Positions 1 through 9,359 of a DNA stretch of 29,434 bases are shown here, in pieces. Where the stretch lies: assembly GCA_039105265.1 (NCBI GenBank), contig JAPFFF010000237.1:1-29434 (forward strand), in the 5' to 3' direction. Numbering within the stretch: the first letter of the stretch is position 1; each line of letters starts with the position of its first letter. The translations under genes and the position numbers were made by a program. The DNA is from Tritrichomonas musculus. Taxonomy: Eukaryota; Parabasalia; Tritrichomonadida; Tritrichomonadidae. Below the pieces are notes generated by a model. It was not told where the DNA came from. It made no database searches and worked only from the letters and a program-made list of their open reading frames with translations.

Positions 1-65
1 CAGATAGTGATATCATAACACATATTATTTTTAATAAAAATAAATAGAACTTTTAAAAATAATTC

Positions 66-1722
66 TTAAAGAGCTGCTTGAGGAGAGTAAATATTATTTG
101 GATTGGGGACTTGAGTTTCAATATCATATTCATATCCTTCGTATTCATATTCTACATTTGTAGTAGCAACAAGTGTATTTTCAGCCTCCTCCTCTTCTTC
201 TTCAATTTCAATCTCATCTTCCTCAGTTTCAAATTCCAAGTTTTCTTTTTCTTCTTCTTCTTCTTCCAAATAGTCATCACCTTCAGGACTACTTGAAAAC
301 GCACTGTTTGGAATTTGCTGTTTATTTAGCTGATCTTGTGAAAGATTGATTATTTTTTGGTTACTAACATTTATTTCTTCTATTCCTGATAGCTTTCTTT
401 TTGGAGTTTCAAGCATTATATTATTTTTATTGTTGCTATTATTATTATTGTTATCATCAGAATATGCAGTTTCATAACTTTCATAATTTGAGGCACTATT
501 AACTGGAATTTGAGGTAGAAAAGCAGAAGAATCAATTTTTTTATTTTTTTTAGCTTGATTATTTTGCTTTATTGGCTGACTCTCTTGCTCTTCTAGATTA
601 TCTTCAGTTTCAGATTCTGAATATTGAGCTTCGCTTTCTTTTTTATTTTCTTCCACTTCTACATTGGCTTCAGCATCTGATTCTTGAACAGGATTGAATA
701 CTGGCATAATATGTTTGAGTTCTTTCTTTATTTGCGAATATGGTAAATAATGATCTTGAAGATCTAGAGCAGTTTTGAATTTTTGCTTGTCTTTTTTATC
801 ACTAATATCCTTTGGGGGAAATATCAATTGATCTTCACTCATTTTTCCTACTTGCTTTTCACACTGAATTTCTGTAATGTAAGCAATCAAAGGCAGGAGA
901 TTTGAGCTAATTTTTATGGCATGATATGATAATGAATGTGAATCAATATTTCTCAAAACAACATGCTCTTGGCCTTCAATCATTGCTGCAAAGCATTCAC
1001 GACTTCCGCTTTTGACAGCTGCAAGTAATGAATTTTCTCCGTTTTCATCTATCATGGCACCTTTTTCTCGAAGCATTTTTACACCTTCATAAAATCCAAT
1101 TTTAGCAGCAACTGTAAGAGGCGGTTTATCCGCAGGATGATTTAAATCAGCATTGAAATCAAGTAGCAAACGAACAGCTCTGATATCCCTTCGTTTAATT
1201 GCATATATTAAAGGAGGTTTATAAAAAAAATAAAAGAAATATTATAAATAAAAGAAAAAACTGAATAAGTAAAGTTAATCAGAAATTTGATCTGGAATAT
1301 TTGGATTAGCACCTGATTGAAGTAAAATTGCAGACAAGTGTAAATGACCTCTCCAAATAGTAACAAAAAGCGGTGTTAAATGATTTCTATAAAAATTAGA
1401 ATGTAATGTTTGTTATGTCAAAATTCGGTTTTCGAGCTAATGTAGCAATCATAGCTTGAAAATTTGAATTAAATGCACAATAATGAAGGAGGCTGTTATT
1501 AAATATAAAAATAAAATACCATAAATAAATTGGTTAAAATTTCATAAAAAATGAGTTTCAAAAACTGATTGAGAAATGGCTTAATTGAACGTCGTTAAAT
1601 AAAAAAAAATAAATTTGATAATCTATGTTATTAAAGTTATTCAACTTTTCCCTATAACTAAAATAATCACCATTTTTTATCTGATCAACGAGAGATTGAA
1701 AGCTGGTTTCTCCTTCTCCCAT
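66..1722 (-). CDS. Ankyrin-repeat protein with acidic tail; frame interrupted at repeat boundaries
   Basis: Ankyrin-repeat protein, probably a scaffold; its partner is unknown. The first ATG is at 1722 (MGEGETSFQSLVDQIKNGDY). Coding blocks read about 1722-1612, 1500-1408 (NNSLLHYCAFNSNF), 1385-1278 (NHLTPLFVTIWRGHLHL, GANPNIPD) and 1220-66 (KPPLIYAIKRRDIRAV onward, then a long open frame to the TAA). They are separated by T-rich stretches of about 111, 22 and 57 nt carrying stops. Each gap falls just before the xNxxTPLH-like start of an ankyrin repeat. The C-terminal half is low complexity: Asn runs and Glu/Asp-rich blocks. Either these are AT-rich introns, although no GT-AG pair fits blocks 2-3 or 3-4, or the 5' part is decaying. 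The uninterrupted C-terminal frame of about 380 codons favours introns. Family is clear; gene structure is not. Confidence 0.7.
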
Positions 1723-1848
1723 CAAAGAGTCGAATTAAATGATTTTAGAAAAATTATAAACGATACATCAAAAAAAACGTTAATAAAATCTCATATACTT
1801 GAAAGTTGTTTTAGACTACATTTAATGAGAAATTTGAAATTAAATTAA

Positions 1849-2273
1849 TGAACAACCCAAATCCTTTATCGTTGAGCATTTGATTCAAGCTTACATATTA
1901 CACAAAATTGATGATACTTAAGTTAAATACTTATACAAGAGCAGTTATCGTATAAGATATGTAAATGATATCATAATGATGATGCTGCATCAATGATATG
2001 ATCAAAATTTGCATTTGTTTGATATATTTTATTACTGTTACAATCAAATAAGCAATTTCTATTTGAAACAAGTATTTTAAAAGCATGCTAAGTGCTATAC
2101 TAATTTATAAAACTTCAACAAACCACTGAAGATAACCAAACTATCCATAATATTTGTGCAACAAGTCGATAATTTCCGATAAACCATTGGAAATCAAGTG
2201 AAATGAAAGAAATTTACGCAATAGCAGAAAGATTAAGAATAATCATTTCATTGAAAACTAAATATAATATTTT
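1849..2273. other. AT-rich intergenic DNA upstream of the ankyrin gene
   Basis: I see no gene here. The ankyrin gene reads away to the left and would have its promoter in the right-hand part of 1723-2273. A plus-strand frame overlapping 1615-1848 has no ATG start and lies opposite the ankyrin 5' end, so I treat it as a shadow. Confidence 0.5.
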
Positions 2274-4106
2274 TAATGTGTATGGCAACTTCAAAAAAAA
2301 ATAGTTTTTTAAAATATTGTAAATATATATTCTATAGTATATATATATGTATATAATATGATCAAATAAAAACTAATTATTTTTTTTGCATATATAAACA
2401 TATTCTTATTTCTTTAATTATTAATTGAATTTTTTGTGAATATTTGCATTAAAAATTATTTATCTCAATTTTTTCTGAGAATAAAAAAATATAAATATAT
2501 TCATGAATAATTGTGTTTTTGAAATTTAACAAGGAAATAATACCATACATTTAAATATTTCTATAAAAATAAAATATTTTCAATACTTAATGATTAATTG
2601 TAAAAATTCTAATATTGATGTTTAAGGTACAATTCTCATACGTTAAATATTGAGAAAGAGAACGTTAAAATTTTGTGAAAGTGCACCTCTCAGAAAAAGT
2701 TTATTTTTGAATGAGTGTCAGATTTAAAATTCTGAGCTTTATTTTTTATATTAAATTTTTCAAATGTATAATTTTTTAAAAAATATTTTTTATATAACAT
2801 GTCTTTTCTTTTTCTTAAAGTGTCAAAAAGTTTTGCAGTTACTAAACGTATGAGAATTGTACCTTAATCCAATAATGTTAAATAGTTTAATAGAAAACAC
2901 TATATTTATAGAATAGTAAAGGAAATATTTATTTCAATAACTTAAATTACAAAAGTATTATAAAAAAATCTAATGGTATATCATTCCAATTTAAACAACC
3001 ATGCTACTTTCAGTCAATATTCAACTATCAATCAGTTATGATTCCTTATCAGTGTTTAAGGGTTTTTATTTTATATATCTGAAATTTGAAATCGATATTC
3101 ATTAAAAATATTTTTATATTTAATATTATATTTATTATTATGCATATTTAACAGATTATAATGATTTTTTAAAAAGTTAAATATGAAATAAAATGTCCTT
3201 TACTGTAATTTATTTTTATTTTGATTGATAAATAAAATTAAATCATTTATTTATTATAATGAATGATATATCAAATATAAATTAACATATTTTTGCTTTT
3301 ATTTAAAAAATCTAAAATTTGTTCCAAAATAATAGAACAATTAAAAATCCGATTAATTATAAAAATTATATCTATCAATATTTTTCAATATTACATTGAA
3401 ATTATACATTGAAATAAAAAATTGAATAGAAGTATTTTATCTGAAAATTTCAATACATTTCTATTCATTCACAAAATCTCTTTTTTTGTGCATTGAATTT
3501 TATTGTCACAAAAAAATATATGTATCTGTTCAAATATAGAGTATTTAAAGAAATTATTATAATATATATCTAAACTAATTTCAATATATATATTTGCATA
3601 TTATTATATGAAATTAATCTAAATTGACTGTTAATTTAATGCAATGAGTAAAAGTCTATATAAACGTGCAAAACAAGAATATTGATAAATTTAATTTATT
3701 TAGATAAAATATATACACTAATGTCTAAGTATAAAACGTAGTAACTAAATGAAGCATTCATATCATTCCAAGAAAAATGCAAATCTTTCATTTTTTTTTC
3801 AAAAAGCATTGGTTACACCTGTATCAATGAGGAGAAATGAATAATAATCGTTAAACATCAATTATACTAATTAGTTAAGCATGAATATTAACAATACTTT
3901 TTACATTTTTTTTTCATTTAGAGAGATATCTGTAATTTTTGAAAAACTAATAATTTTTATATTTGGTATATATATTAATATATATTATTTATGTATATAA
4001 ATATTAAATTAAAAAGTAAAATAACTTAAAATATATATATTATTGTGAGATATTTTTAAAACAATAAACATAAAAATACGTTATTTCGAAGTTGCCATAC
4101 ACATTA
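2274..4106. mobile_element. TA-flanked inverted-repeat element, non-coding, about 1.8 kb
   Basis: A perfect 17-bp terminal inverted repeat, ATGTGTATGGCAACTTC, lies at 2276-2292, and its reverse complement at 4088-4104. TA follows or precedes on both sides (2274-2275 and 4105-4106), as expected for a TA target duplication of a Tc1/mariner-type DNA transposon. The inside is extremely AT-rich and contains no reading frame of 60 codons or more, so it is non-autonomous or an old decayed copy. A second inverted-repeat element (2625-2864) sits within it. Family assignment is inferred from the TA flanks only. Confidence 0.7.
2623..2866. mobile_element. MITE-like element (240 bp) nested in the larger element
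   Basis: Perfect 20-bp terminal inverted repeat AGGTACAATTCTCATACGTT at 2625-2644, with its reverse complement at 2845-2864. The element is flanked by TA at 2623-2624 and 2865-2866. It has no coding capacity. Size, TIRs and TA flanks fit a Tc1/mariner-type miniature element. Because it lies between the TIRs of the 2276-4104 element, it inserted after that element or was carried inside it. Confidence 0.8.
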
Positions 4107-4113
4107 TTTTTAT

Positions 4114-4271
4114 TAAAGTCGGATTCAAAATGCTTGGGACAACATTCAATTTTTTTCAATGTTTCTCAGAAAAAAATTCATTCAGCTTGGGACAAATTGA
4201 CCTAAAAGATTTATAAATTTGACCTTGTCGTTTTCAAAAAGTTTGTCCCAAGCCTTTTGAATCCGACTTTA
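4114..4271. mobile_element. MITE-like element (154 bp) with 27-bp TIRs
   Basis: The left TIR at 4116-4142 starts AAGTCGGATTCAAAA and ends CTTGGGACAA. The right TIR at 4243-4269 is its reverse complement with one mismatch (26 of 27). TA flanks both sides (4114-4115, 4270-4271). An extra internal copy of GCTTGGGACAA lies near 4179-4189. There is no coding capacity. The TA target and TIR style suggest a mariner-type miniature element; it begins only 7 bp after the flanking TA of the 1.8 kb element. Confidence 0.85.
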
Positions 4272-4362
4272 TTTTAGGCCTCGCAACTTTTTTCTTTCAT
4301 TCAGAATATTTGATACATCGCATATAATTTATTGAGATGTTAGGTATAAAATTCTATAGAAT

Positions 4363-4449
4363 TTTATTTTCCTTTGAAAAAAACTCTCAAATATCTCGCG
4401 AATGGAATTGAGAGAATTCAATTTTTCTCAAAATATAAAGAGGTTTTGA
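4363..4449. repeat. 87-bp direct repeat, copy 1
   Basis: Matches 5020-5106 at 79 of 87 positions by eye with no gaps. The core contains CGCGAATGGAATTGAGAG followed by AATTCAATT, an imperfect hairpin. Both copies lie in the same orientation inside the putative 4277-5429 element. Confidence 0.85.
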
Positions 4450-5019
4450 AAGTACTCATAGAAATTAAATAATCTTGCAATAAATCAACAAATAGTTCTC
4501 CAATAAAGCTTGTAATGAAATATTTTTTCAGCACTATATATTTCTTACCATTCATTTTATTTAATATTAACAATAATTTTATTCAAATTCCAGGTTATTT
4601 TTTATTTGATATAATTTGTGTAATTTACTTTTTTTTTGTAATTGTAATTGCTTATTTCATTGTCAAATGTCATAATATCTAAGGTTTTAATTAATATTTT
4701 CAAAAATAAGATTTTTATGAACACATTTTTATAAAAAAAATAGTATCACAGGTAGTATTCTAATGATTTAAGATTATTTCCATATTTGAATTACGTTTTA
4801 ACATTTTGATTTCATCTTTGTTTAAAGAATAAAATCACTTAAAATAATGATGTATTGAATGCTTTTAAAATAATGATTAATATAAAATAAACCTAATATT
4901 GATTCTTAATATATTGATTATTCTTCTTCTTGCAAAATATATATTAAAAAAAAATGAAAATTAAAATATTTTATTTATTATGAAAGCTCAATGAATATAT
5001 TGAATCTAATAAATCAATA

Positions 5020-5106
5020 TTTATTTTCCTTTGAAAAAAGCTAACAAATTTTTCGCGAATGGAATTGAGAGAATTCAATTCTTCGCAAAATATAACGAGG
5101 TTTTGA
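5020..5106. repeat. 87-bp direct repeat, copy 2
   Basis: Second copy of the repeat at 4363-4449, same length and orientation, with eight differences. In this copy the hairpin is better formed: TTTCGCGAATGGAATTGA faces TCAATTCTTCGCAAAA. It could be a sub-terminal repeat of the host element or the remains of another one. Confidence 0.85.
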
Positions 5107-5536
5107 TATAGCACATATAAATATTTGAAAGAATGTTATAACCAAAAAAAAATTAAGAAGTTGTTAGACATCTCCTTGATAAAATTGATTTATGAAATAT
5201 ATCAAAGCAATTTTTTTACTTATGCTTTTTTAAAAATATACTATTGAATATTTTTTCATTGAATGAAACATTTTTCTCTTTGAAATTCAGCTTTAAATTA
5301 ATAATACAAAATGATATTCATATATTTATTTTTTCAAAAATAAACTATTTAATAATCTACATTTTTAATTCAAAAATATTGAGAAAATTTTCAGAAATTA
5401 AATTGTGAAATTTGAGAACTTGCGAGGTCTACTTTATTTTAAAATGAACAGTTTCAATCGTTATTTAATTTATAATTTTCAATTCTACACAAAATTGAAT
5501 ACATAAATTGAATTCTAATCATAAATTTTTTTATTC

Positions 5537-6302
5537 ATGAAAGGAAATGATTCTGAAAAATTGATTGATTTAATAGAAGCAAATGATATTGTTTCACTTT
5601 CTAGATACTTTGAAAGCAATCCTAATGAAAATTCTTGGTTTACAAGAGTTTAAACAAAAATATTTATTGTCAAGTTTTTTTTTATTTTATTTTAATAAAG
5701 ATCCTGATCGAAATACGCCTCTACATGTAGCTTTAAAAAAAGGAAATTGGGTAATTATTTCTTTACTAATGGAGCATATAAAGCATGGAACCATATTCAA
5801 TATTCGAAATGGCAAAGATTTATATCCATATCAATGTGCAGATAACCCTGCCATAAGAGATTTGTTTTACCGAACATATGTTGTTAACTCTCAATCGAAG
5901 GCACAGACAGATTCTGTTGGAATTAGTTCATTGTCTAATAAATTGCAATCTGGCTGTGATCAATATAGAAAAATGATGCTAGAAAAGCTCGTTGAAGCTC
6001 AAAAACGATGTGAAAAAGAAAAAGAGCAGATATTGCAATCTTCATCTTTCAAAAATATGATATGCATATGCGAAAAATGTCAACACCATCAATCAAAACA
6101 ATGTGGTAGAATTGCAAAATATGCATGCAAAGATTGTAAATTTCTATTATTTTGTGAAAAATGTGTTGAATTTAATAAATGCATAAATTGCAACAAAGAA
6201 AACAATTTCATCAGAGTTCAGCAGATACCTTTTGATTATAACTATCCAAATTTTGAAAATTTTATTCATGAAAAAAAACAAGATAACGAGCAAGAACCTT
6301 AA
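5537..6302 (+). CDS. Ankyrin protein with coiled coil and Cys-rich C-terminus; one intron-like gap
   Basis: The N-terminal block starts at ATG 5537 (MKGNDSEKLIDLIEANDIV, ending SWFTR at 5647). The second block begins at GAT 5700 with DPDRNTPLHVALKKG, a clear ankyrin repeat. Removing 52 nt between them gives WFTR-DPDRNTPLHVA in frame. The removed stretch starts GTTTAAAC and ends TAATAAA (or shifted by one), so it is not strictly GT-AG. After the repeats comes a basic/Glu-rich helix likely to be coiled coil (RKMMLEKLVEAQKRCEKEKEQ). A Cys-rich segment follows (CICEKC, CKDC, CEKC, CINC), probably a RING-like or other zinc-binding fold. The continuous frame from ATG 5583 would instead begin with hydrophobic non-ankyrin residues, so I prefer 5537. 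Ligase activity is possible but unproven. Confidence 0.65.
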
Positions 6303-6724
6303 TGAAATATGCTAATTTCTGCATAATTATGTTTATTATTATTAATATTCTTATTCTTATTATTATTATTAAATTCAAGGTTTGAATGAAAAATTAATTC
6401 TTTTATCGTATAATTGGTTACTTATCTTGCTTCCAATATTAGTTGAATATCTCAGAAATAAAAAAGTAAAGTAATACGTTTCTTCTAATCATTGAAAAGC
6501 TCTTTTAAATTTTGTAGAATTCGAGCAAATGTGAAAAGATTTGTATAAATTATAAATACAAACTAATCCAGTGGATTAAATCCACTATGTTTAACATATT
6601 TTTTTTTTTTTTTTTTTACATCATTTGAAAAAAATGAAGAGTTTAAAATTCCACCAAATAGGATTTCAATTATTTTGAGTTCATTCAAAAAAAATGATAT
6701 TTTCAAATTTGAAAATTTCAATGA
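6303..6724. other. Intergenic region with TTA/ATT microsatellite, hairpin and poly-T run
   Basis: No gene seen. It holds ATT/CTT triplet repeats (about 6330-6371), a short perfect hairpin AGTGGAT-TAA-ATCCACT at 6570-6586, a long T run near 6600-6618, and the presumed promoter of the MYST gene close to its end. Confidence 0.6.
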
Positions 6725-7975
6725 ATGGATGAATTTAAAGCTGGTTTTGATTCTAGCAATTTAAAACAAGGAGATGTAGTTCTCTACAAATCGCCAAATT
6801 CAATGGAATCAATTCGGGCCCAGATCATAAATATTTTTGAAAGCGGTCAATGTTATATTCATTTCATAGGATATAACAGAAGATATGATCTTACTGTTGA
6901 TAGGTCCGCACTAACATTCGTTGAACATGCACCTAATGCAGCAAATGGACCTCCTCACCGAGGAAGAAGAAAAAAACATTCTGAACTTGAATTACGCTTA
7001 TGGACAATTGATGAAATTCAAAAATATGAAGTTCAATGCATTCGTAACATTGAGGTTATTGAATTCAAAGAATATTTTATTCGTGCATGGTACCCATCGC
7101 CATATCCTGTTGAATATATTAACAATAGAAAAATTTTCATTTGCGATACCTGCCTTAAATATTTTTCTTCGCGAACACATCTAAATTTACATTTAGCAAA
7201 GCCACACAAACACAGCTTTCCACCCGGATATGAAATATATCGTGATTCAATTGATGAAAATACTCAAATTTCGGTTTTTGAAATTGAAGGAGCAAAAAAT
7301 ACTATGTTTTGTCAGTGCCTATGCCTTCTTGGCCGACTTTTCCTTGAAGATAAAGCTGTATTTTATGATGTAACACAATTTACTTTCTATGTTATGGCTA
7401 AATATGAATTCAAGTTAGATCTTGATACAAATAGCAGCAATCCAAATGATTCAAATAATAATAGTAACCAAAATTCAAACGAAATCAAAATGAGTATAGT
7501 TGGCTTTTATTCTCTTGATAAATACACATCTGACAACATCATTGCATGCATTGTCGTTTTTCCTCAATATCAACGAGATGGATTTGGCAAAACCCTTATA
7601 TCGCTTGCATACACAATAGCCAAACGAAAAAATATTAGGGGTGGCCCTGAATCTCCTCTGAGTGATCTTGGATCCATTGCATTCAAATCTTATTGGCGCG
7701 ACTCAATTCTGGATTTTATTCACAATTATGGAACAGACGATACAGATTCTGATCGAATTTCTGAAGCAACTTTTATATCACACGCTGATGTCCATGAGAC
7801 TCTTAAAGGCCTAGACTTGCTAATAAAAGTGCAAAAAGGAAGGCCAGCGACAATCGATAGGCAAGGAGCTGAAATTTTATATGAACAATATAAAAGACAA
7901 ATGCATTTTATTAACGAAGAAAACTTAATATGGCTTCCTCATCAAACAAAACAGAAAAAACATCCAACTGAATAG
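6725..7975 (+). CDS. MYST-family histone acetyltransferase (Esa1/Tip60-like)
   Basis: Transfers acetyl from acetyl-CoA to histone lysines in the nucleus, probably as the catalytic subunit of a NuA4-type complex (inference). Residues 14-66 form a chromo-barrel/Tudor-knot (GDVVLYKSPN, YIHFIGYNRRYD). The MYST zinc-finger region is at 138-168 (CDTCLKYF, PPGYEIYR). The catalytic core runs about 180-400. Visible key residues are the auto-acetylated Lys (K210, in FLEDKAVFYDV), the active-site Cys (C275, NIIACIVVFP), the acetyl-CoA loop QYQRDGFGK (281-289) and the catalytic Glu (E309, GPESPLSDLG). The usual fourth zinc ligand Cys is replaced by a Pro/His context (LHLAKPHKH). An Asn/Ser-rich insert at 232-253 splits the core. 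The start at 6725 is chosen because the ATG at 6721 hits a stop at once. At 416 aa it is typical of Esa1-like enzymes. Confidence 0.95.
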   Translation: MDEFKAGFDSSNLKQGDVVLYKSPNSMESIRAQIINIFESGQCYIHFIGYNRRYDLTVDRSALTFVEHAPNAANGPPHRGRRKKHSELELRLWTIDEIQKYEVQCIRNIEVIEFKEYFIRAWYPSPYPVEYINNRKIFICDTCLKYFSSRTHLNLHLAKPHKHSFPPGYEIYRDSIDENTQISVFEIEGAKNTMFCQCLCLLGRLFLEDKAVFYDVTQFTFYVMAKYEFKLDLDTNSSNPNDSNNNSNQNSNEIKMSIVGFYSLDKYTSDNIIACIVVFPQYQRDGFGKTLISLAYTIAKRKNIRGGPESPLSDLGSIAFKSYWRDSILDFIHNYGTDDTDSDRISEATFISHADVHETLKGLDLLIKVQKGRPATIDRQGAEILYEQYKRQMHFINEENLIWLPHQTKQKKHPTE

Positions 7976-8353
7976 TGTTAATACCTTTATTTGTTGATTG
8001 TATTTTTTATACTTTCCATCTATTGCAAAATTCTGTTTTCAATATTTGTTATTTTGTATATAAATAAAATAGCTTTTACTATTTTTTATTGTATTTGGAC
8101 TGAGCGAAACATCTGATTGTTTCGAAAATAACGATTTTGAACATTGAAAAAGTTGTATTCATATCAAAAGTTAACAAAAAAAAATTTTGATAATTTTTTT
8201 CAATAACCAGAATCTTATATAAATATATCAAATTAATTAATAAATTAAATACAATATAATTAATTTGGTTAAAATGCATTATTTGAATTTCCGATGATTC
8301 AAAATGAAGTGAACTAAAGAAAATTGATTTGCCACTTTTTCAAGATATATTAA
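7976..8353. other. AT-rich intergenic region between MYST and C2 genes
   Basis: No gene seen. A minus-strand frame at 8079-8279 is AT-rich and hydrophobic without family features, and I do not call it. The right end carries GCCACTTTTTC near 8331, an initiator-like element about 20 nt before the C2 start. Confidence 0.5.
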
Positions 8354-8791
8354 ATGCTTTTACACGTCAAAGTTGCAAAAGCCACGCACGTTCCAACAAC
8401 TGATCTTATATCAAAATCAGATCCATTTGTCGTTTTAATTCCTTCTTTTTCAAAAACAAGGGTTCAAACTAGATGGATTAAAGACAATGATTGCCCTGAT
8501 TTTGATGAAGACTTCACATTTGTTGTTAAAAACGAAGAAGAAGATTATATCATATTTCAAATTTTCGATCACGATGAACTTGGATCACATGATTTACTAG
8601 CTGATTTAAAAGTATATGTACGCGATTTTATTGAGGGAGAAGTAAAAACGAAAATATACGAAATGGAACCCGCAGCTGGTATTAACCAAACGCCAAACCT
8701 TGTACTTCAGATCCAACTAGCTGTTCGTGGGCGTCCAAAATTTGTTCCTTATAAAATTATTCAATCAAATAATCAAATTACTACTCCATAA
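8354..8791 (+). CDS. Single C2-domain protein, calcium/phospholipid binding
   Basis: A lone C2 domain that probably binds membranes in a calcium-dependent way. The whole 145-aa protein is one domain: beta-strand start MLLHVKVAKATHVP, then the calcium loop TDLISKSDPF (D17, D23), TRWIKDNDCPDFDEDFTF, and the second loop IFDHDELGSHD (D72, D74, D80). All five usual acidic calcium ligands can be placed, so it should be calcium-competent. A short tail after residue 125 lacks a lipid anchor or transmembrane helix. ACTTTTTC lies about 20 nt before the ATG and fits a short-leader promoter. The exact cellular role cannot be told from sequence. Confidence 0.88.
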   Translation: MLLHVKVAKATHVPTTDLISKSDPFVVLIPSFSKTRVQTRWIKDNDCPDFDEDFTFVVKNEEEDYIIFQIFDHDELGSHDLLADLKVYVRDFIEGEVKTKIYEMEPAAGINQTPNLVLQIQLAVRGRPKFVPYKIIQSNNQITTP

Positions 8792-8917
8792 TGTTATATC
8801 ATACCTTTAGAAATAAATTATTTTATTACATCCACATTCTTGTTTTAATATTTGCAATTAAATTTTCCAATTATTATTTTTTTTTAAATTTTCGAAGTAA
8901 TGAAATGCAAATGCTAA

Positions 8918-9181
8918 GAAAATATTGCTTCTTTAAATAAACTTAATGACGATGTCGGAAAACTTAATGACAATGTCGGAGAACTTAATGCTAAGGCAGG
9001 AAGTCTTTATGATGCTCAGAAGAAAATGACGGCGACAGTTGAAACTTTATTTGCAAGATTTAATGAATTTATTGAGCTATATAAAATGTAAAACATTAAC
9101 CCAAATCCAACTTCTACAATATCACTAGAAGGAGAAAGTATTCCAACAGGCGATCTAAACACAATAAACAACAATTCATAA
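8918..9181 (+). pseudogene. Relic of a heptad-repeat coiled-coil gene
   Basis: An open frame without a start begins after a stop at 8915-8917 and encodes 57 residues. It includes three 7-residue units, LNDDVGK, LNDNVGE and LNAKAGS, from 21-bp repeats starting at 8939. A coiled-coil-like end follows (VETLFARFNEFIELYKM). After the TAA at 9089 the same frame stays open to 9181 (NPNPTSTISLEGESIPTGD). It has more G+C than its surroundings and reads like coding sequence, but it has no usable start, so I take it as the remains of a larger gene. I do not recognise the family. Confidence 0.45.
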
Positions 9182-9359
9182 GTTTTTTAGTCAAGCTAGA
9201 TTAAAAAATTTTTTACAAGGTCTAGATGACAATAAACTACTTCAATACCAATTATTGATAAATAAATAAATAAAGAATAAAGAATATTAGCATGTATGAC
9301 ATCCTATATATATAATTTATAAAATACAAGTTTAATGAACAAAATTTAAAATCAAATAA

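Larger units (their letters stand above)
4275..5431. mobile_element. Possible older TA-flanked element with imperfect TIRs, about 1.15 kb
   Basis: GGCCTCGCAACTT at 4277-4289 faces AACTTGCGAGGTC at 5417-5429, an inverted repeat matching at 11 of 13 positions. TA lies directly outside each arm (4275-4276, 5430-5431). The interior has no gene and contains an 87-bp direct repeat (4363-4449 and 5020-5106). The short, diverged TIR makes this weaker than the neighbouring elements; the exact TA positions are the main support. Confidence 0.45.

Noticed and set aside
1386-1407. TA-bounded excision (ciliate IES-like) as explanation for the ankyrin gaps
   Set aside because: Removing sequence between TA pairs gives the wrong frame here, and the standard genetic code of the window does not suggest a ciliate.
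1615-1848. Plus-strand frame of 77 codons
   Set aside because: Non-ATG start and it overlaps the opposite-strand ankyrin 5' exon, which has clear family sequence.
5583-5699. ATG 5583 as the true start of the ankyrin/Cys-rich gene
   Set aside because: The residues before DPDRNTPLH would be hydrophobic filler (KYLLSSFFLFYFNK), whereas the frame from 5537 gives typical ankyrin N-terminal helices.
8079-8279. Minus-strand 66-codon frame between MYST and C2 genes
   Set aside because: Low-complexity Ile/Leu/Asn sequence without family features in an A/T spacer.
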